Shown in pieces: positions 16,709 to 24,528 of a stretch of 64,000 nt of DNA. The stretch's first letter is position 1, and each line of letters begins with the position of its first letter. The translations under genes were made by a program, and so were the position numbers. The DNA is from Ramlibacter monticola (lineage in GTDB: Bacteria; Pseudomonadota; Gammaproteobacteria; Burkholderiales; Burkholderiaceae_C): positions 1,488,001 through 1,552,000 of the forward strand of contig NZ_JAEQNE010000001.1 in NCBI RefSeq assembly GCF_016722785.1, read 5' to 3'. A model generated the notes under the pieces. That model was not told the origin of the DNA, ran no database searches, and saw only the letters and a list, made by a program, of their open reading frames with translations.

Positions 16709-16780
16709 TCAGATCTCTCTTCCGCCGGGGGCGCAGGAGAACCAAAAGTAGCCAAAAAAGAAGGCGCGAACGGAACGCAT
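16709..16780 (-). CDS. Aromatic-rich leader peptide of the DAHP synthase attenuator
   Basis: Short ORF of 23 codons (ATG at 16780, TGA at 16709-16711) in the leader of the DAHP synthase gene. Residues 7-14 read FFFGYFWF: five Phe, one Tyr and one Trp among eight codons. Codons 17-20 (Ala-Pro-Gly-Gly) encode the RNA segment that can pair with the 5' arm of the terminator. A ribosome stalled on the aromatic codons would leave that segment free and form the antiterminator; a ribosome reaching the stop would cover it and allow termination. There is no clear ribosome binding site. A possible promoter (TGGACA at 16809-16814, TAAATT/TTAAAT near 16787-16793) would start the RNA almost at the ATG, so the leader may be leaderless. 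Confidence 0.82.
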   Translation of the reverse strand: MRSVRAFFFGYFWFSCAPGGREI

Positions 16781-16836
16781 GGAGTCAATTTAACACAGGC
16801 TGGTGGGCTGTCCAGCACGATCGTCGGCGCGTTGCA

Positions 16837-17415
16837 TCACCGCCGCAGCTTCTGCCACCACTGGAGCACCCGGGCGACCTGGTTTTCCCGCAGGCGGTCG
16901 AAGTCCGAACGGGGCTCGGGGACGTCCGGGCGCAGCAGCAGCTGCTCGTACATGTCCACCAGCAGCATGCCCTCGCCCATGGTCCGCCAGGCGACCAGTT
17001 CGAAGTCCGCCGGGGTCACCGGCAGGTCGTCATCCCAGGGCGCGACCTTGAGCAGCCACTGGCCGATCAGGACGCGGAAGTTGTTCAGCGCCTGCAGGTA
17101 GGCCGCGTATTCGTAGAGGCCGCGCCAGGAGGGCCCGAGCTCCACCACGAAGGCGCGGTGCTGGCGCAGCACCGTGAGCATGTCCATCAGCACGGGGCTG
17201 GCCCGGTTGCGGTGGCGGCTCTTGCGCAGGTCCGAGACCACGATCTCGGCCTGCCGCGCCAGCGCCGCCATGCTCTCGGAAAACAGCTGGCTGTCCTCGT
17301 CGGCGATGGCCGTGCGCAGGAAATCGCTCAACCCGTCGAACGTATTGATGCTCGGCAGGTTGGTGAGCGGATCGATCGGGAGCCGCAGCGTGGTGGACGG
17401 GGGCGGGTTCGGCAT
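16837..17415 (-). CDS. Conserved protein of unknown function (192 aa)
   Basis: 192-residue, probably cytoplasmic, alpha-helical protein starting MPNPPPSTTLRLPIDPLTN. No signal peptide or membrane span is evident. The sequence has several conserved-looking Trp and acidic patches (GPSWRGLYEYAAYL, APWDDDLP, VAWRTMGEGM) and ends VLQWWQKLRR. I do not recognise a family. It lies directly upstream of the DAHP synthase leader on the same strand; its stop is 56 nt before the leader ATG, so any read-through would pass through the attenuator. Confidence 0.75.
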   Translation of the reverse strand: MPNPPPSTTLRLPIDPLTNLPSINTFDGLSDFLRTAIADEDSQLFSESMAALARQAEIVVSDLRKSRHRNRASPVLMDMLTVLRQHRAFVVELGPSWRGLYEYAAYLQALNNFRVLIGQWLLKVAPWDDDLPVTPADFELVAWRTMGEGMLLVDMYEQLLLRPDVPEPRSDFDRLRENQVARVLQWWQKLRR

Positions 17416-17490
17416 GGCGCTTAACCCCCAAGTATCACACCGCGGCCGAGCTGCACCGCGCCAAAATGGCCCAGAATGGGCCAGGGGTAA

Positions 17491-18951
17491 TCAGGCCGTG
17501 CCGCCGACCGTCAGTCCGTCGATGCGCAACGTGGGCTGGCCGACGCCCACCGGCACGCTCTGGCCTTCCTTGCCGCAGGTGCCCACTCCGGTGTCCAGCT
17601 TCATGTCGTTGCCGATCATGGAGACGCGGGTGAGCGCGTCCGGCCCGTTGCCGACGATCGTCGCGCCCTTGACGGGGTAGAGGATGCGGCCGTTCTCGAC
17701 CCAGTAAGCCTCGCTGGCCGAGAACACGAACTTGCCGGAAGTGATGTCCACCTGGCCGCCGCCGAAGTTGGTGGCGTACAGGCCCTTGTCGATGCTGGCG
17801 ACGATCTCCTCGGCGGACTTGTCGCCGCCCAGCATGTAGGTGTTGGTCATGCGCGGCATCGGGATGTGGGCGTAGCTTTCGCGACGGCCGTTGCCGGTGG
17901 GCTGCACGCCCATCAGGCGGGCATTGAGCGAGTCCTGGATGTAGCCGCGCAGGATGCCGTCCTCGATCAGCACGTTGCGCTGGCTCGGGTTGCCTTCGTC
18001 GTCCACGTTGAGCGAGCCGCGGCGGTCGGCGATGGTGCCGTCGTCGAGCACCGTCACGCCCGGGGCGGCGACGCGCTGGCCCAGCCGGCCCGAGAAGGCG
18101 CTGGAGCCCTTGCGGTTGAAGTCGCCCTCCAGGCCGTGGCCCACCGCCTCGTGCAGCAGGATGCCGGGCCAGCCGGGGCCGAGCACCACCGTCATGTGGC
18201 CGGCCGGGGCCGGCCGCGACTCCAGGTTGGTCAGCGCGGCCTTCACCGCATCGTTCACGTAGCTCTGCAGGCGCTCGTCGTCGAAGTACGCCAGCCCGAA
18301 GCGGCCGCCGCCGCCGCCGGTGCCCATCTCGCGCCGTCCGTTCTGTTCCGCGATCACGGTGACCGACAGCCGCACCAGCGGCCGCACGTCGGCGGCCAGG
18401 GTGCCGTCCGCGCGGGCGATCAGCACCACGTCATATTCGCTCGCCAGGCCCGCCATCACCTGCGCCACGCGCGGGTCCCTGGCGCGCGCCATCTGCTCGA
18501 CCCGCTCCAGCAGCTTGACCTTCGCCGTGCTGTCCAGCGTGGCGATCGGATCCAGCCCCTGGTAGAGCGAGCGGCTGCCCGCCACCTGCTGGGGCGGCAC
18601 GTGCACGCGCCCGCCGTCCCCCGCCGCCCCGATCGTCCGCACGGCCCGCGCCGCATCGAGCAGCGAGGTTTCCGAGATGTCGTCGGAGTACGCGAAGGCG
18701 GTCTTCTCGCCGCTGACGGCCCGCACGCCCACGCCCTGGTCGATGCTGAAGCTGCCCGTCTTGACGATGCCCTCCTCCAGGCTCCAGCCCTCGCTGCGCG
18801 TGTACTGGAAGTAGAGGTCGGCGTCGTCGACGCGGTGCGCGCGGATCTCCGCCAGGGCGCGCGAGAGGTGCGTTTCGTCGAGGCCGAAGGGTTCGAGCAG
18901 CAGCGCCCGGGCCGTGGCCAGGCGCTCGATGGTGGGTTCGCGGGAGATCAT
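17491..18951 (-). CDS. tldD: Metalloprotease TldD
   Basis: Zinc metalloprotease subunit (486 residues) that with TldE/PmbA degrades unfolded peptides and processes small modified peptides in other bacteria. The zinc-binding motif HEAVGHGLEGD lies near residue 268, followed by the conserved NRKGSSAFSGRLG segment; the C-terminus carries the GTCGKEGQ(S/G)VPVGVGQPT block typical of TldD. No tldE/pmbA is in the window. The start MISREPTIERL at 18951 gives the usual length. Confidence 0.94.
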   Translation of the reverse strand: MISREPTIERLATARALLLEPFGLDETHLSRALAEIRAHRVDDADLYFQYTRSEGWSLEEGIVKTGSFSIDQGVGVRAVSGEKTAFAYSDDISETSLLDAARAVRTIGAAGDGGRVHVPPQQVAGSRSLYQGLDPIATLDSTAKVKLLERVEQMARARDPRVAQVMAGLASEYDVVLIARADGTLAADVRPLVRLSVTVIAEQNGRREMGTGGGGGRFGLAYFDDERLQSYVNDAVKAALTNLESRPAPAGHMTVVLGPGWPGILLHEAVGHGLEGDFNRKGSSAFSGRLGQRVAAPGVTVLDDGTIADRRGSLNVDDEGNPSQRNVLIEDGILRGYIQDSLNARLMGVQPTGNGRRESYAHIPMPRMTNTYMLGGDKSAEEIVASIDKGLYATNFGGGQVDITSGKFVFSASEAYWVENGRILYPVKGATIVGNGPDALTRVSMIGNDMKLDTGVGTCGKEGQSVPVGVGQPTLRIDGLTVGGTA

Positions 18952-19047
18952 CGGACCATTGTAGGTGCCGCCCCCGGCTTGCGACGGTCGCGCCCGCTAC
19001 GGCGCTTGCCTAGGGGCCGGGGCGGCAGCTGGGGCGTGGGGGCGCGC

Positions 19048-19923
19048 TCATGTGTCCCCGCGGAACAGGCGCAGCAGCGCCGCGTCGTCGAGACCGGCAT
19101 CCCCGGCCGCCACCGAGCGGTTGAAGACCTCGTGCGCCACGGGCCCGAGGCACCCCGGGAAGCCCGCCTCGCGGGCGGCCTGCAGCGCCAGCCCGATGTC
19201 CTTCTGCAGCAGGGTGACGTGAGCCCGCGGCGCGTAGTCTCCGGCGATGGCGCGGTGCATGCGGTCCGAGCCGATCCAGCTCTGCCCGCTGGACTGCTCG
19301 ATCACCGCCAGCGTGCGCGCCGCGTCCAGGCCCAGCCGTTCGGCCAGGGCGAGGGCCTCGGCCGCGCCGGCCAGGTTGATGCCGGCCAGCAGGTTGTTGA
19401 CCAGCTTGGTGCGGGCGCCGTCGCCGACCCGCGTGCCGATGCGGAAAAGCCGGCCGGACAAGGTTTCCAGCAACTCGCGGTTGGCCTGGAACACCGGCTC
19501 GGCGCAGGCCACCATCAGGCTCATGCTCCCGTCGCGCGCCCGGGCCGGCCCGCCCGACATCGGCGCGTCGATCGGCGCCAAGCCTCGTTCTTCAAGCGCG
19601 CTGGCCAGCCCTTGCGTGTCTTCCGGCGCGATCGTGGGGCACAGCAGCACGGCGCGACCGGCCCCCAGTGCCGCGGCCGCGCCCTGCGGGCCGAACAGCA
19701 CCTCCCGCGACTGCGCGGCATCCACCACGCACACGACCAGGGCCTGGGCCCCGTCGGCGGCCTCGGCCGGGCTGGCGGCGGCCCGCGCGCCCTGCCGCAC
19801 CAGCGCCTGCACCTTGTCCGCCACCAGGTCGCAGGCCTGCACCCGCCAGCCGCATTCGAGCAGTCGCGCGGCCATGCCGCCGCCCATGTTGCCCACGCCG
19901 ACGATGCCGACCGTGCGCGCCAC
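19048..19923 (-). CDS. NAD(P)-dependent beta-hydroxyacid dehydrogenase (MmsB/GarR-like)
   Basis: 3-hydroxyisobutyrate dehydrogenase-family oxidoreductase of 291 residues. The N-terminal Rossmann motif GVGNMGGGMA binds NAD(P). The substrate loop SGGPARARDG and the catalytic Lys in GARTKLVNNLLAG (family GxxxKxxxN) are both present. The substrate (3-hydroxyisobutyrate, tartronate semialdehyde, succinic semialdehyde) is not resolved. It starts 7 nt after the rodA stop, so it is probably in a rodA transcript, although the functions seem unrelated. Confidence 0.88.
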   Translation of the reverse strand: MARTVGIVGVGNMGGGMAARLLECGWRVQACDLVADKVQALVRQGARAAASPAEAADGAQALVVCVVDAAQSREVLFGPQGAAAALGAGRAVLLCPTIAPEDTQGLASALEERGLAPIDAPMSGGPARARDGSMSLMVACAEPVFQANRELLETLSGRLFRIGTRVGDGARTKLVNNLLAGINLAGAAEALALAERLGLDAARTLAVIEQSSGQSWIGSDRMHRAIAGDYAPRAHVTLLQKDIGLALQAAREAGFPGCLGPVAHEVFNRSVAAGDAGLDDAALLRLFRGDT

Positions 19924-19930
19924 GGCAGCC

Positions 19931-21085
19931 TCAGCTCTGGACCAGCCGCTTCGACTTGGAGATCGACATCAGGATCCCCAGCCCCAGCCCCAGCGTCACC
20001 ATGGCGGTGCCCCCGTAGCTGATGAAGGGCAGCGGCACGCCCACCACCGGCAGGATGCCGCTGACCATGCCCATGTTCACGAAGGCATAGGTGAAGAAGA
20101 TCATGGTGATCGCCCCGGCCAGCAGCCGGGCGAACAGCGTCGGCGCCTCGATGGCGATGGCCAGCCCGCGCAGCACCAGGAACAGGAAGCTGGCGATCAG
20201 GAACAGGTTGCCCAGCAGACCGAATTCCTCCGAGTAGGCGGCGAAGATGAAGTCGGTGGTGCGCTCGGGGATGAACTCCAGGTGCGTCTGCGTGCCCTGC
20301 ATGAAGCCCTTGCCGAACAGGCCCCCGGAGCCGATCGCGATCATGCCCTGGATGATGTGGAAGCCCTTGCCCAGCGGGTCCTTGGTGGGATCGAGCAGGG
20401 TGCAGATGCGCTGCTGCTGGTAGTCGTGCAGCACGGGCCAGCGGTAGCCGTCGGCGCACAGCATGGGCTCGAAGGACACCACCAGCACCACCGCCACGAT
20501 GCCCAGCACCACCGGCGGGATGATCAGTTTCCAGGACAGGCCGGCGAAGAAGATCACCGCCATGCCCGCAGTCAGCACCAGCACGGCCGTGCCGAGGTCC
20601 GGCTGCTTGACGATCAGGCCCACGGGCACGGCCAGCAGCGCGCCGGCCACGAGGTAGTCCAGCGGCCGCAGCTGCCCCTCCCGCTTCTGGAACCACCAGG
20701 CCAGCATCAGGGGCATGGCGATCTTCAGGATCTCGCTGGGCTGGATCACGACTCCCAGGTTGATCCAGCGCCGGGCGCCCTTCTTCGTGATCCCGAACAG
20801 CGCCACCGCGATCAGGAGCCCGACCCCGACCACGTACAAGGGCACCGCGAAGCTCATCAGCCGCTGCGGCGGAACCTGCGCCACCACGAACATGATGGAG
20901 CCGGCCAGCACCATGTTGCGGGCGTGGTCGTAGAAGCGCACCCCGTGGTCGTAGCCGGAGCTGTACATGGTCAGCAGGCCGGCGCAGGCGAGCAGGAAGA
21001 CGGCGAAGGCCAGCGGCCCGTCGAACCCCTGGAGCATGGGGGTGAGGCGCTGGCGCACCGAGGGTTTGTCGAAGACTGCGGCCAT
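19931..21085 (-). CDS. rodA: Rod-shape SEDS peptidoglycan polymerase RodA
   Basis: Polytopic SEDS-family glycosyltransferase (384 residues, about 10 transmembrane segments) that polymerises lipid II during lateral wall growth with PBP2 and MreBCD. Characteristic segments include GARRWINLGVVIQPSEILKI, KQPDLGTAVL, ERTTDFIFAAYSEEFG and GVPLPFISYGGTAM. The start ATG at 21085 (MAAVFDKPSV) was chosen over the longer frame because the family N-terminus fits. Unlike the usual mreBCD-mrdA-rodA order, no PBP2 or mre gene is adjacent here; the neighbours are a dehydrogenase gene and a divergent response-regulator gene. Confidence 0.94.
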   Translation of the reverse strand: MAAVFDKPSVRQRLTPMLQGFDGPLAFAVFLLACAGLLTMYSSGYDHGVRFYDHARNMVLAGSIMFVVAQVPPQRLMSFAVPLYVVGVGLLIAVALFGITKKGARRWINLGVVIQPSEILKIAMPLMLAWWFQKREGQLRPLDYLVAGALLAVPVGLIVKQPDLGTAVLVLTAGMAVIFFAGLSWKLIIPPVVLGIVAVVLVVSFEPMLCADGYRWPVLHDYQQQRICTLLDPTKDPLGKGFHIIQGMIAIGSGGLFGKGFMQGTQTHLEFIPERTTDFIFAAYSEEFGLLGNLFLIASFLFLVLRGLAIAIEAPTLFARLLAGAITMIFFTYAFVNMGMVSGILPVVGVPLPFISYGGTAMVTLGLGLGILMSISKSKRLVQS

Positions 21086-21212
21086 GGCGGGATTATCCGG
21101 GAGCGGCCATCCCGGCAGGGCCCGCCGCATCCGCGGCCGTCCAATCCTCCAAAAGGACAGTTTTCGGCTCCAACCCGGCTGCTACCATCGTCGCGAACCC
21201 CGAAGGCACCCC

Positions 21213-21884
21213 ATGAACATCCTTGTCGTCGACGACCACCCCCTGTACCGCAGCGGCGTCGTGCACACGCTGCAGAACACCGGCATGGAGGTGAACGTGG
21301 TCGAATGCGCCGCGCTGGAAACGGCCTTCCAGCGCGCCAGCGAGGGCCAGCAGTTCGATCTGGTGATCCTCGACCTGCAGATGCCCGGCTACCAGGGCAC
21401 CGACTCCGTGCGCGCGGTCCGCATGCGCCTGCCGGAACTGCCCGTGCTGGTGCTCTCCGGCAACGAAGACCCGGCGATCGTGCGCGACTGCATCGACCTC
21501 GGCGCCTGCGGCTTCGTGCCCAAGTCCGCGCCCAGCGACGAATTCCACGCCGCGCTGACGCTGGTGCTGTCCGGGGGCGTGTACCTGCCGCCCACGAGCC
21601 TCAGCGTGGGCTCGCCGGCCAGCCGCGCCCAGCAGGATGCCTGGGCGCGCCTGGGCGCGCGCCTCACGGACCGCCAGCGCCAGGTGCTGCTGGGGATCGT
21701 GCAGGGCAAGCCGAACAAGGTGATCGCACGCGACCTCGGCCTGTCCGACACGACCGTGAAGTCGCACGTGGCGCACATCCTGGACGCGCTGGTCGTGTCC
21801 AACCGCACCGAGGCCGTCTATGCGCTCGCGCGCGCGGGCCTCACCATGCGGGACCTGGAACCCGCCCCGACGCGGGCCTGCTAG
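21213..21884 (+). CDS. NarL/FixJ-type response regulator
   Basis: Two-component response regulator of 223 residues. The receiver domain (about 1-120) has acidic residues DDH at 9-11, the phospho-acceptor Asp in VILDLQMPG and the conserved Lys in FVPKSAP. A LuxR-type helix-turn-helix (about 150-210, with LTDRQRQVLLGIVQGKPNK) follows. The start at 21213 begins MNILVVDDHPLY. The gene converges with the hybrid histidine kinase at 21916, 31 bp apart, so the two could be a cognate pair although not in one operon. Target genes are unknown. Confidence 0.92.
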   Translation: MNILVVDDHPLYRSGVVHTLQNTGMEVNVVECAALETAFQRASEGQQFDLVILDLQMPGYQGTDSVRAVRMRLPELPVLVLSGNEDPAIVRDCIDLGACGFVPKSAPSDEFHAALTLVLSGGVYLPPTSLSVGSPASRAQQDAWARLGARLTDRQRQVLLGIVQGKPNKVIARDLGLSDTTVKSHVAHILDALVVSNRTEAVYALARAGLTMRDLEPAPTRAC

Positions 21885-21915
21885 AAGTCACGACAGCGCG
21901 GCGCGCCCGCCACGG

Positions 21916-23676
21916 TCACGCCGCCGGATGCAGGGCCGGCGCCCGCTCGCGCGCCAGCGTGGCCTGCATCGTCTCGAGCAGCAGGTCCGGCGCGACCGGC
22001 TTCTGCAGCACCGGCAGCGGCAGCCCGCGCTCGCGGATGTCGGCCTCCCCGGAAAGGATCAGGGCCGGCACCGGGCCGAAGCGCTCGCGCAGGGCCTCCA
22101 CGGCGTCGAGGCCGGAGCCCTCGGCGAGCCGGTAGTCCGCCAGCAGGAAATCAGGCCTCTCGCGCTCGCCCTGCAGGACCTGCTGCACTTCCGCCAGCGT
22201 GCCCCCGGCCGCGACGCGCGCGCCGGCTTCCTGCAGCCACGCCGCCAGGGCGTCGCGCGCGAGCCGGTCGTTCTCCACCACCGCGACCAGCAGTCCCTTC
22301 AGCGGCGCCCCGCCGTGCGCCGCCGCGGCCGGCGCCCGCGCCCCTGCCTCCCGCGCCAGCGGCAGGTGCATCGTGACGCGGGTGCCCTGCCCCGGCTGCG
22401 AGTCCATCTCCAGCCCGGTCTGCATCAGGTCCGCCATGTGCCGCGAAATCGCCAGACCCAGCCCGATGCCCTCGGCCTCGGTCTTCACGGCGGAGCGGCC
22501 CCGGAAGAAGGCATTGCAGGCCTGCGCCAGGTCGTCCGGGTCCATGCCCACGCCCTGGTCCGAGATCGTGAGGACTGCCTCCTGCCCCGTGCAGTCGGCG
22601 CGCACCACGATCTCGCCCTTCAGCGAGTACTTGAAGGCGTTGTCCAGGAAGTTGCGCAGCATCCGCTCCAGCAGCACCGGATCGGCCGACACGTTGCAGG
22701 AGCCGGCGATCTCGATGCGGAAGCCCAGGCCGCGCGCGGCGCACTTCTCGGCGAAGCCGGAGCTCGCCGAGGCCAGCAGCCGCTCCAGCTGCACCGGCTG
22801 CACCACGGCCTTCATCGTGCCGGCGTCGATCTGCGCGAAATCCACCAGGTGGCGGAACATGCCGTCGATGGACTGCCCCGTGCGCATGATCTGCTGCGCC
22901 ATGGCGTCGCGCCGTGCCGGGTCGGTGGACTTGCGGAAGATGTCGGAGAGGAACAGCAGCGCCTGCACCGGCTGCCGCAGGTCGTGGCTGGCTGCGCCGA
23001 GGAAGCGCGAGCGCGCGCGCTGCGTCTCCTGCAGGTTCTTCAGCGACTGGCGCAGCTGCTCCACGACACGGGCCTTGTCCTGGCCGGCGTCCACGAGGTC
23101 GATCAGCTGCTGGTGCAGGGTGCGGGCGAGCCGGGCCATGATCGGCGCGCCCACCGCCATGGCGACGGCCATCATCACCATCGCCTCCGCATCGGCGTGC
23201 TGCGCCCAGCCGAGGTAGATGGTGGCCATGCTGGCCAGCAGGTAGCCGATGTAGACCCGCGGCCGCACGGCCAGCAGCGAGACGCCCAGCGAGATCCAGC
23301 AGACCACGATCATGGTGAGCACGCCGACGTCGGTGACGCCGAGGTAGGGCGAGAAAACGGGCAGGAGGGTCGACACGAACCAGCCCGTCACCGCCGCGCC
23401 CACCGCGATGCGGTGCAGCGCGCGCTCGGTGGTGCCGTGGCGCGCCAGCACCCACCGGAAGTACGGTTGCCGCGCCAGCATGCCGCTGGCGAACACGACG
23501 TACCACGCGAGGAAGAGGAGCCAGCCGGAATGGGGAACCACGATGACCCCGAGCAGGGCAGCCATCAACAGCGCGGTGACCAGCCCCCCGCGCGCCTGCG
23601 CCACGATCACGGCGACGCTGCGCTCGATCAACTCCTGCGACGCCTCCCTTGCTGCCGCAGCCTCGGTGTGTTCCAC
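21916..23676 (-). CDS. Hybrid sensor histidine kinase with C-terminal receiver
   Basis: Membrane sensor kinase of about 586 residues. The N-terminal third has about 6 hydrophobic segments without a large periplasmic loop. A HisKA domain with phospho-acceptor His in ASHDLRQP follows, then the HATPase domain (LRNFLDNAFKYS N-box, SDQGVGMD G1, GIGLGLAIS G2). A C-terminal receiver has Asp in LLADYRLAEGS and a late KPV motif. The start is a GTG: two adjacent GTGs at 23679 and 23676 follow AGGAG; 23676 has the better spacing (7 nt). The stimulus is unknown. It is divergent from the YqiA-like gene by 81 bp. Confidence 0.88.
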   Translation of the reverse strand: MEHTEAAAAREASQELIERSVAVIVAQARGGLVTALLMAALLGVIVVPHSGWLLFLAWYVVFASGMLARQPYFRWVLARHGTTERALHRIAVGAAVTGWFVSTLLPVFSPYLGVTDVGVLTMIVVCWISLGVSLLAVRPRVYIGYLLASMATIYLGWAQHADAEAMVMMAVAMAVGAPIMARLARTLHQQLIDLVDAGQDKARVVEQLRQSLKNLQETQRARSRFLGAASHDLRQPVQALLFLSDIFRKSTDPARRDAMAQQIMRTGQSIDGMFRHLVDFAQIDAGTMKAVVQPVQLERLLASASSGFAEKCAARGLGFRIEIAGSCNVSADPVLLERMLRNFLDNAFKYSLKGEIVVRADCTGQEAVLTISDQGVGMDPDDLAQACNAFFRGRSAVKTEAEGIGLGLAISRHMADLMQTGLEMDSQPGQGTRVTMHLPLAREAGARAPAAAAHGGAPLKGLLVAVVENDRLARDALAAWLQEAGARVAAGGTLAEVQQVLQGERERPDFLLADYRLAEGSGLDAVEALRERFGPVPALILSGEADIRERGLPLPVLQKPVAPDLLLETMQATLARERAPALHPAA

Positions 23677-23757
23677 CACTTTTCTCCTGAAGGAGTCAGT
23701 TTGGCAAAGAACGGCCGTGGCGACAATGTCGCAAGGCTGACGAATACCATACGTCCG

Positions 23758-24342
23758 ATGCACACCACGCACCTGCTGTACCTGCACGGCTTCCGTTCCT
23801 CGCCCCGCTCCTTCAAGGCGCAGCGCATGCATTCCCTCGTGCAGGAGCGGCATCCGCGGGTGGACTGGAACTGCCCGCAACTGCCGCCCTCACCCAAAGA
23901 GGCGATGGCGCTGATCCATGATTCCATTAGGGACTGGCCGCGCGAGCGCATGGCCGTGGTGGGGTCCTCGCTCGGCGGCTTCTACGCCACCTGCCTGGCC
24001 GAAGACACCGGCTGCCGCGCCGTGCTGCTCAATCCGGCGGTGGACCCGGCCCGCGACCTGGCCGGCTACATCGGCGAGCAGACGGCCTTCCACGACCCGT
24101 CGCAGCACTTCTACTTCGCCCCCGCCTTCGTCGACGAACTCCGGGCGCTGCAGCGCGGCCCGGTGGCCCGCCCGGAGCGCTACTTCGCCGTGATCGCCAA
24201 GGGCGACGAGCTCCTGGACTGGCGCGAGATGACGGCCCGCTATCCGGGCATCCGGCTCAAGCTGCTGGAGGGCAGCGACCACGGGCTGACGGATTTCGAC
24301 GCGCACGTGGAGGAGATCCTGCGATTCCTGCAGCTCGCGTGA
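23758..24342 (+). CDS. YqiA/YcfP-family alpha/beta hydrolase
   Basis: Small esterase-like alpha/beta hydrolase of 194 residues. It has LYLHGFRSSP at the oxyanion region near the N-terminus, the nucleophile elbow GSSLGG (Ser in GxSxG), and a late Asp and His (KGDELLDW, GSDHGLTDFD). Members of this family in enterobacteria hydrolyse short acyl or palmitoyl-CoA esters; the physiological substrate is unclear. The start MHTTHLLYLHGF at 23758 is the only sensible N-terminus. Repeat copy 4 begins 11 nt after the stop. Confidence 0.87.
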   Translation: MHTTHLLYLHGFRSSPRSFKAQRMHSLVQERHPRVDWNCPQLPPSPKEAMALIHDSIRDWPRERMAVVGSSLGGFYATCLAEDTGCRAVLLNPAVDPARDLAGYIGEQTAFHDPSQHFYFAPAFVDELRALQRGPVARPERYFAVIAKGDELLDWREMTARYPGIRLKLLEGSDHGLTDFDAHVEEILRFLQLA

Positions 24343-24352
24343 AGAGGGCAAA

Positions 24353-24475
24353 ACCGAACAGCCGAACGCAGAGGGCGCAGAGGATCCGCAGAAGACGCAG
24401 AAGAACCCCATAAAGGGGGAAATTCTTCTGCGATCTCTGCGAAACCTCTGCGCCCTCTGCGTTCGGCTGTCTGGT
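24353..24475. repeat. Large palindromic intergenic repeat, copy 4
   Basis: Inverted repeat of about 123 bp between the tandem hydrolase and RNB exonuclease genes. The outer arms are ACCGAACAGCCGAACGCAG and GCGTTCGGCTGTCTGGT. The apex has CCCC...GGGG in CCCCATAAAGGGGG, giving a stable tip. It starts 11 nt after the upstream stop. Confidence 0.9.
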
Positions 24476-24528
24476 GTTGAATTGCCCGCCCGGACGGACG
24501 GCTCCCCCCCGCATGGGAAAATCGGGGA

